The translations under genes and the position numbers were made by a program. A stretch of DNA of 64,000 nucleotides from Incurvaria masculella (taxonomy: Eukaryota > Arthropoda > Insecta > Lepidoptera > Incurvariidae): the NCBI GenBank assembly GCA_946894095.1, contig OX335652.1:19739001-19803000 (forward strand), given 5' to 3'. This document shows, piece after piece, positions 57,921 to 64,000 of the stretch; within the stretch, counting starts at the first letter, position 1, and each line of letters begins with the position of its first letter. The notes beneath the pieces were generated by a model. It was not told the origin of the DNA and made no database searches. It saw nothing but the letters and a program-made list of their open reading frames with translations.

Positions 57921-57932
57921 ACCATCTACTTG

Positions 57933-58890
57933 GTTCAGTGGTAAAGCAGCAGTCTCTCAAACTGAAGTCCACACCTTCAGTTTTTGAGGGTGCTGCTACT
58001 CCAACCTACTTGTGATTTACGTATTCTAAGAGGTAGAGCTTACCAGAAAGAGATAACGCTCATTTAGAGAGCGCAAGCATGAGGTCACAAATGAATTCCA
58101 AATTTTCAAAATGGGAACTAGATGTCTTTTTGCATGGTCATAGAACATTCGTGTAAAACATAAATATCGCAAACAATTAAAACATGAACAATCGACTTTT
58201 TAACAGTCGATCTTTCGTGACGATTTGTTGGCGTCCGATCGTCTTCAACTCTTCTTTGACTCGGATGTTTGCGACATTCTTAGTAGAGCTTACATCATTA
58301 AATCATATTTTAGACCTGTCAGATATTACGGAAATGTTGCGTCCGGGTGTTTTTTCTTTTTTGAATTGCACGTTTATATAAATAGTTTAAATAATGAAAT
58401 ACTATTAATGCTAATAAATATATACAAATAACAGACTGTAACGCAAACAAAACATATTTCTAGCATAAAAATGATATTTTTTCCTTTCCATTTTTTTTTC
58501 TTTTCAATAAAAAAATCTTGAAAGTAGCTTTTTCACTTAAATCAGTATGCGCTTGCTTCATAGTGCATTTGATACGCATTATAACGTGTCAATTATATTT
58601 GTTATTAAGATAAAATAAATAGTTGTTTTCGTGTAAATAAACATCCGTCCATCTATAGTTCTAAATTATGGTCACATTTACAAATATCTCTAAATTAATT
58701 AAATAACCCTAAAGTCCGGTGCTAGTCCCCGAACATTATTTTTTAAGTTCACTCTGAATACGACTGTAGTATAAATTATAATGAAATGAAAATTCAGAAC
58801 TGACATCTGGAAGGTATGCCTTGACCTAGCCAAGCAAAAGTAACGTCTATGAATCTTAGCATAAGTCACCAACATATAATAATGAAACAT
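57933..58890. other. Unassigned AT-rich DNA
   Basis: 57933-57990 (GGTTCAGTGGTAAAGCAGC) looks tRNA-like on the plus strand but lacks a cloverleaf continuation. Nothing else recognised. Confidence 0.35.
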
Positions 58891-59178
58891 AAAAACCGGC
58901 CAAGTGCGAGTCGGACTCGCACACGAAGGGTTCCGTACCATTGTACAAAATCAAACACAAAAAAATCACGTTTGTTGTATGGCCTTTTTTTTATATATTT
59001 TTTTACCTATTTATTGTTATAGCGGCAAAATAAATACACACTCTGTGAACATTTCAGCTGCCTATCTATTCATGAGATACAGCCCTGTGACAGACGGACG
59101 GACGGACGGACGGATGGACGGACAGCAGAGGCTTAGTAATAGGGTACCGTTGGCACCCTTTGGGTACGGAACCCTAGA
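58891..59178 (+). repeat. CGGA-type dispersed repeat, full length
   Basis: AACCGGCCAAGTGCGAGTCGG head to GGTACGGAACCCTAG end; five or six CGGA units with one TGGA variant. Confidence 0.92.
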
Positions 59179-59348
59179 AAGGACCTAATTTGTATTCTCA
59201 GCAAGAAACTCCCTGCGCTGTGGCTGAGTCTGTCGCCGCCGGCCACCAACGGACGGTATGCAATTACACAGAAATGCTGGCCACAAACTATGAAATACCA
59301 TGTAATTAGTAGCACTGATCCAAAGCGATAAAAAATATTGCTTTCTTT

Positions 59349-60000
59349 TTAACCGACTTCAAAAAAGGAGGAGGTTATCAATTCGTCGGAATCTTTTTTT
59401 TTTTTTTTTTTTTTTTATGTATGTTCACCGATTACTCGAAGACCCGTGGACCGATTTGGAAAATTCTTTTTTTGTTCGAAAGGGTATACTTTCTAGTTGG
59501 TCCCATTTTTTTTTTATCAAAATCGGTTCAGTAGTTTGGTACTTAACTATAACAAACATCGAATTTCTTAACCCCGCGAACCCAGAAAAGTGATTTTTTA
59601 GTTACAGTAGCTTTCTTTTCGGGTGAGATTGCTCAGTATGAGAGGTTTTTTTTTACTTCAACTGTTGGGGGTATTCAAGGGGGGTAAAAGAGGGCAAATT
59701 GTACACATTTCTATCTCTAGAGCCGCTGAACCCAGAAATGTCAGAGTATGTTTTGTTTTAGATGGGAATTCTTAAGAAGAAAATATTTTTGGAAATTATA
59801 CTATTAGGGGGGTAAAACAGGTCAAAATGAACACATTTAGGCGAAAACCACTCATGTTGAGATCTCTGAAACCAATTATCCTCGAAACTTAAAATTTTCA
59901 GTGACTTCTTGTTAATTCGAAAAGGCTCGCTCACAACGGATTTTACAAAATTCAACTGTTAAGGGGGGATAAACGAGGCCGATATGTACACATTTTCATA
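59349..60000. repeat. Dispersed repeat with degenerate internal units
   Basis: Begins ACCGACTTCAAAAAAGGAGG, a start I recognise from lepidopteran repeats, then a 22-T run. Further in, GGGGGGTAAAA-AGG-CAAA and TGTACACATTT-like blocks recur near 59680, 59807 and 59963. Confidence 0.5.
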
Positions 60001-60095
60001 CAACTTAAACTTACGCAAGAAACAGACTATCCGGAACGATGGTAGGATGAGAAATTCAGAAGCTCAGCGGTTCCGGTTCATCGTTGTTTTGTCTT

Positions 60096-60175
60096 TTTAG
60101 GGTTCCGTTCCCAAAGGGCACCAACTTCCGCTGTCCGTCCGTCCGTCCATCTGTCACAGCACTCTATCTCACGTG
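60096..60175 (-). repeat. CGGA-type repeat fragment
   Basis: TTAGGGTTCCGTTCCCAAAGG, then CCGTCCGTCCGTCC and CTGTCACAGC-CT. Body and head missing. Confidence 0.75.
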
Positions 60176-60327
60176 ATCTCATCGTATCAATTATCGTACG
60201 TATCAACCGTGAACTCATGAATCCAGATAGTTACCGGTCTACCTTTCGTCAGAAATGAGATTTCTCAATGGTTGTATTTCTGCTAATGCTCGTTCATTGT
60301 ATTGTATTGAATTGTATATGTATGTAT

Positions 60328-60381
60328 ATCTTCTTTCCACTTTGTATGTGAAGTTGAGCAGGAGGGCTCGCCCACCTTGAC
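60328..60381 (+). mobile_element. Right-end remnant of GGTGGCCC MITE
   Basis: CTTCTTTCCACTTTGTATG, GAAGTTGAGCAGG and GCCCACCTTGACTTAA match the right end of the family. Confidence 0.6.
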
Positions 60382-60416
60382 TTAAAAGTTACGCCACCAC
60401 TAAAAAGCAAAAAATA

Positions 60417-61534
60417 AAATATTTTTAAATAAAAAAAGGACCGCCTTCAAAAAAACCGGAACTAAAAAGCAAAAAATAATTGGTTACTTTTAATTAATGT
60501 ACGAAAAGCTATTTTAATTCTAACTAATTATGTACAATTTCTTAATTTTTAATCATCTTTTGAAGTCGGTGCCTTGGGTAGACGTTCTTTAAGGGCTGCA
60601 AGTAGTTAGATTAATATTACCTATGGCTAAGAAAGAAATATAAGTAGGTAGCTACTTACATTTACCTACTTGAACAAAACACAATAACAAAAATTACATG
60701 AACAAACTGGTCGGAAAAACGTATGTAAGTAGGTATTTAGGCAAGTACTTTGTAATTTAAATATGCCTTATACTTAAACTAAATACCTAATACAATAAAA
60801 ACAAAATATTTACAAGAAAACCTTACGAACAAACCAATATAAAAACAACGACCACTTATATGATAAATATTTAGGTAGGTGTAGCTTGTACTTTTTATTC
60901 TACCTAAATACCTACATAACACAAAACAAAAAAAAATACAAACATAAAAAAGAACAGAAAACAATAGGTAGCGACTTTGAGGTGTCTGCTCTCAACTTCG
61001 TGTCAAAACGAAACGAGAGAAAGTGTGCGGTTAGTACAGATCTCACCAATTTCGGCAGAAATCGTCTCGTTCAGACAACGATGTCGCAGGGCAGTACCAA
61101 TCAACACAGAGCAGCGAATTAACGTCCTCCTTCACCAGTCCAGCCTTTATAAACCCGAAAGTACTAATAATAATCGCTGAAACCCAATTTCAGTACGCTG
61201 CGCTGTATCGATATCAGCTTGCACGTAAACCAACGCTAAGGGCATCTCCAGTTAGACAAAATGCTCTGTGGACCAATCATTACTGACTCAGGTTGTTTAC
61301 GCTCTCGTAGACTTCGGGTGTGTTCGGCTGAAATAGTGTCTGTTCGGTCAGCAGCGTGCGAAGCGAACTCTACCCAAGGCACCGACTTCAAAAGATGATT
61401 AAAAATTAAGAAATTGTACATAATTAGTTAGAATTAAAATAGCTTTTCGTACATTAATTAAAAGTAACCAATTATTTTTTGCTTTTTAGTTCCGGTTTTT
61501 TTGAAGGCGGTCCTTTTTTTATTTAAAAATATTT
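60417..61534. mobile_element. 1.1-kb fold-back element with 166-bp arms
   Basis: 60417-60582 and 61369-61534 are near-perfect inverted repeats (AAATATTTTTAAAT outer end; TGAAGTCGGTGCCTTGGGTA inner end). The 786-bp centre has no convincing protein frame; TAGGTAGGTA-like short repeats and pyrimidine-poor stretches occur. No clear target duplication. Confidence 0.85.
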
Positions 61535-61840
61535 GTTCCATTCAGATTGAATGTGTTACAACTTTAGGCCATAACATTGGGTCTCACCAATCGACATATT
61601 TAATCAAAGTTCTCTTCGTTTCTTATTCTTAAATATCACTGAAATATCTTGAAGTTGGAGATCCGAAATTCTGTATTACAGGCTATTCTGCTGACTCGAC
61701 GAAAAACACAAAAAACAACAATTGTTGTCAAGTAGTGCAAATATACGAAACCTATCTGTGAGCAAAAACATTGTGTTCGTTTCAAAATTGGTTTCTAATT
61801 CTTCAGATGTCGCTGTATGACCTCGAATGAATAAGAGACC
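61535..61840. other. Unassigned AT-rich DNA
   Basis: No feature recognised. Confidence 0.35.
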
Positions 61841-62086
61841 AGGGGGTCCATTCAGAGCAAGAGTGAGTTGGAGTTCGGGAGTGAGTTAACCTAAAAATAG
61901 CTGGGAATTATATTATTATTTAAATAACGGAACCGTTATTTATATTTCCAACGTATTTACGGGACAAACCAGATGTTTAACTAATTGTAATGATGTTCTA
62001 GAATTGTGGAAACATTAACTATTTAAAAAAGTGAGTTGATATTTAGTTGCGAATTCGAACTCACTCTTACTCTGAATGGACCCCCT
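61841..62086. mobile_element. MITE, AGGGGGTCCATTC ends
   Basis: AGGGGGTCCATTCAGAGCAA mirrors TTACTCTGAATGGACCCCCT; complementarity continues through AGAGTGAGTT. Length 246 bp. Diverged relative at 41591-41784. Target duplication not evident. Confidence 0.8.
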
Positions 62087-62694
62087 GTAATTTGAAATCC
62101 ATTAAAATACATACAACAAATATAGCCTAATAACTTCAAACATATTGATTATTATATTTTTCTTAATGGTAAAACATGTAAGCAGGACTTAAGGAGGATC
62201 CGAAGATTTCTCTAATATAATAATAAAACTAGAATGTAACACAAACATATTTTTGATGTTAAACTGATGTTTCAAGAAGCTTTTAAGAAGAAAAATAAAG
62301 TATAAGGGTGACTCGCACACCGAGGTTTCTGATCAAATTCGTATGTAGATATTTCGTCAGTCACGAGATTTTTTCATGTTATATATGTATTCCGTTATTT
62401 TCTGCTGTGAGACCTTGCTTCTTGCCTCATGATCCTGAGTCAACGGGAAGTACCCTATAGGTTTTTTTATTTGCGAGTGTCAAAATATGCGAACATATTT
62501 TTCTTTTGAGGATCGGACCCCCAAAGACGATACCCTACTTGAACTAATAACTAAGGTCTCTAGCTTGAAATTGAAACGGCAGAACTCTTACGGAATCCTA
62601 CGACAAAAACTGCAGACGGATCGCTAAAGTCGTTATGCATGTGTTAAATTGAATAAATCTATATAATACTGTAGGTAGTAATCTTTAAAAAATA
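62087..62694. other. Unassigned AT-rich DNA
   Basis: No feature recognised. Confidence 0.35.
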
Positions 62695-62885
62695 CCCGCG
62701 AATGGTATGTTTTGCTGGTTCGGGTCCAGCCTTGCAGTATATTCGTAAAATAGTTCTTTTTACTGGGCTTCTTCTTCAATTAATGTGTCCTTGCTTCACG
62801 GTCGATTATACATACATACATGTCACATTCCTTGGAATAAGCGACGTACCTGCTTAGTACGAAAAATTATATTTACTTAAGTAAT
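62695..62885 (+). repeat. ATACATACA-family repeat
   Basis: GAATGGTATGTTTTGCTGGTT, CCAGCCTTGCAGTATATTCG, TTCTTTTTACTGGGC, TTCACGGTCGATTATACATA and CCTTGGAATAAGCGACGTAC. Closest to the family's apparent consensus. Confidence 0.75.
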
Positions 62886-63127
62886 CTTTACTTATTCATA
62901 AATAAGATAATTATTCATAATAAGCGTAACTTTATCTGTGTTTTTATGTTTTTTTTCCATGTATTAACTTACTCTCATGTGTTTTTTAATTACTTACTGT
63001 AGTAATGTCATCTAAACTATATAATCTGTTACCTGTGTTTTAGTGAGAAATATTTAGGATATAGGCTATTGTTAAATTTGTTACATTTCTTTTTTACTGT
63101 CATTTGGTCTATTTCTGTTTTTTCTCC

Positions 63128-63152
63128 ATAAATAAATAAATAAATAAATAAA
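63128..63152 (+). repeat. (AAAT)n microsatellite
   Basis: About six TAAA/AAAT units between a T-rich stretch and the fold-back element. Confidence 0.85.
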
Positions 63153-63175
63153 GATGAATCGATAAGAAGTCCTAA

Positions 63176-63735
63176 TATTCCGGGAAGTCACGGTATTTTT
63201 GGTCACGAAAATGTAAATGGCTGAATCTGGGTTCACAGGCTAGAGACCAACCCTCTGATGCTAGAAATAGGTCGGTCTGCCCGTCCCAAGTGGTTGCGTT
63301 TTCTAGATTGGCTATATAAAATAGATGCTGGTATGTACCTGCTGATGAATATACTGATTATCTGGAAACATTGATACCTATTAATTATACAACAATAACC
63401 AGACGGTTACTTAATTAAATACTTAAATATACCTAAAGTTACATCTGTAACCTAAATCGCCTATAACTACTAAATGCAACCGAAGATTTGTTCAGTTTTT
63501 GCATTGCTAAGCAAGTATGTATTGATACTTTCATGCTTCGTCATTTGCATCCATTTACCTTATCATATGTATTTTGTCACCATAACTACTTTTTCAGGCG
63601 CCTTATCTACGTAACGCAACCACTTGGAACAGGCAGACTGACACATTTAGCTTCAGCGGTTAGTACTTTATCCCGTGAACCCAGTGTCAGCCATTTACGT
63701 TATCGTTACCATTTTTGTCGCGACCTCCTAGTCTA
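63176..63735 (-). mobile_element. 560-bp fold-back element, copy B
   Basis: Reverse-complement counterpart of 37509-38065 over its full length, including the centre (ATACCTATTAATTAT, AACAATAACCAG, TAACCTAAATCGCCTATAAC). TATTCCGGGAAGTCACGG at the left, CGACCTCCTAGTCTA at the right. Confidence 0.85.
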
Positions 63736-64000
63736 TAAGAAATGGAGTTAGTGAATGAAACCATAAAACCGTGCAAAATAAAGACTTTTATTTAGGAACA
63801 AACAATAACCAAGTATCGCTTTAATTTTCAGCAGACTTGAACCACAATTTTATAATATAAGTTTATACTTATCTTAATTTTAGTTTGTCGGGAGTAGACA
63901 GTGCTAGTGTAAATGTGTACTCCACGAGATCTGATAGGCGAAAGAGACCGGTTGCTGAACTACAGCATCTTTTTTTTTTAGGCTCTGTTTCACCCCCGCC
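63736..64000. other. Unassigned DNA to window end
   Basis: No feature recognised. Confidence 0.35.

Noticed and set aside
57735..57922. Active hammerhead ribozyme
   Set aside because: Core motifs are in order, but stem I pairing is missing and an extra base precedes stem II; kept only as ribozyme-like.

Overview
The window looks like gene-poor, repeat-saturated nuclear DNA of a lepidopteran (moth or butterfly). The sequence is AT-rich. No host protein gene, tRNA gene or rRNA gene could be recognised. The organism call rests on the repeat families: a dispersed element with a GTGCGAGTCGGACTCGCAC head and an internal (CGGA)n microsatellite (about 17 copies), a tRNA-headed SINE (about 14 copies), RTE-clade and Jockey/CR1-like LINE remnants, a Penelope-like retroelement fragment, and TTAA-flanked MITEs. 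The only long coding region, at 30.1-35.3 kb, belongs to a BEL/Pao LTR retrotransposon. The W chromosome, pericentromeric DNA or a large intron or intergenic block would all fit; the sequence does not decide.

Layout. 0-1.6 kb: unassigned DNA and a TTAA MITE. 1.6-9.9 kb: an 8.3-kb fold-back structure with about 595-bp inverted arms, each built of three 140-bp tandem units. It encloses two inverted RTE LINE fragments, a younger LINE inserted into one of them, a Penelope-like reverse transcriptase, another decayed LINE and a smaller inverted repeat. 10-28.5 kb: SINEs, CGGA-type repeats and MITEs in non-coding DNA. 28.8-35.55 kb: a full-length BEL/Pao element (6741 bp; 256-bp LTRs differing at 3 sites; CACAG target duplication) whose Gag-Pol frame is broken inside the reverse transcriptase by a 31-bp insertion. 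35.6-64 kb: more non-coding DNA with SINEs, CGGA repeats, two copies of a 560-bp fold-back element, a 1.1-kb fold-back element, a GC-rich tandem duplication at 47 kb, two LINE-derived ORF fragments (49.4 and 50.1 kb), and a 225-bp palindrome with hammerhead-ribozyme-like core motifs at 57.7 kb.

Nested and paired copies give relative ages. A MITE sits inside a CGGA repeat at 51.2 kb. The BEL target region has a second copy at 43.7-44.6 kb without the BEL element but with its own CGGA repeat. A LINE interrupts an RTE copy at 5.24 kb. These filled/empty pairs are the strongest evidence in the window because they define element ends directly. Boundaries of decayed repeats are uncertain by roughly 5-20 bases.
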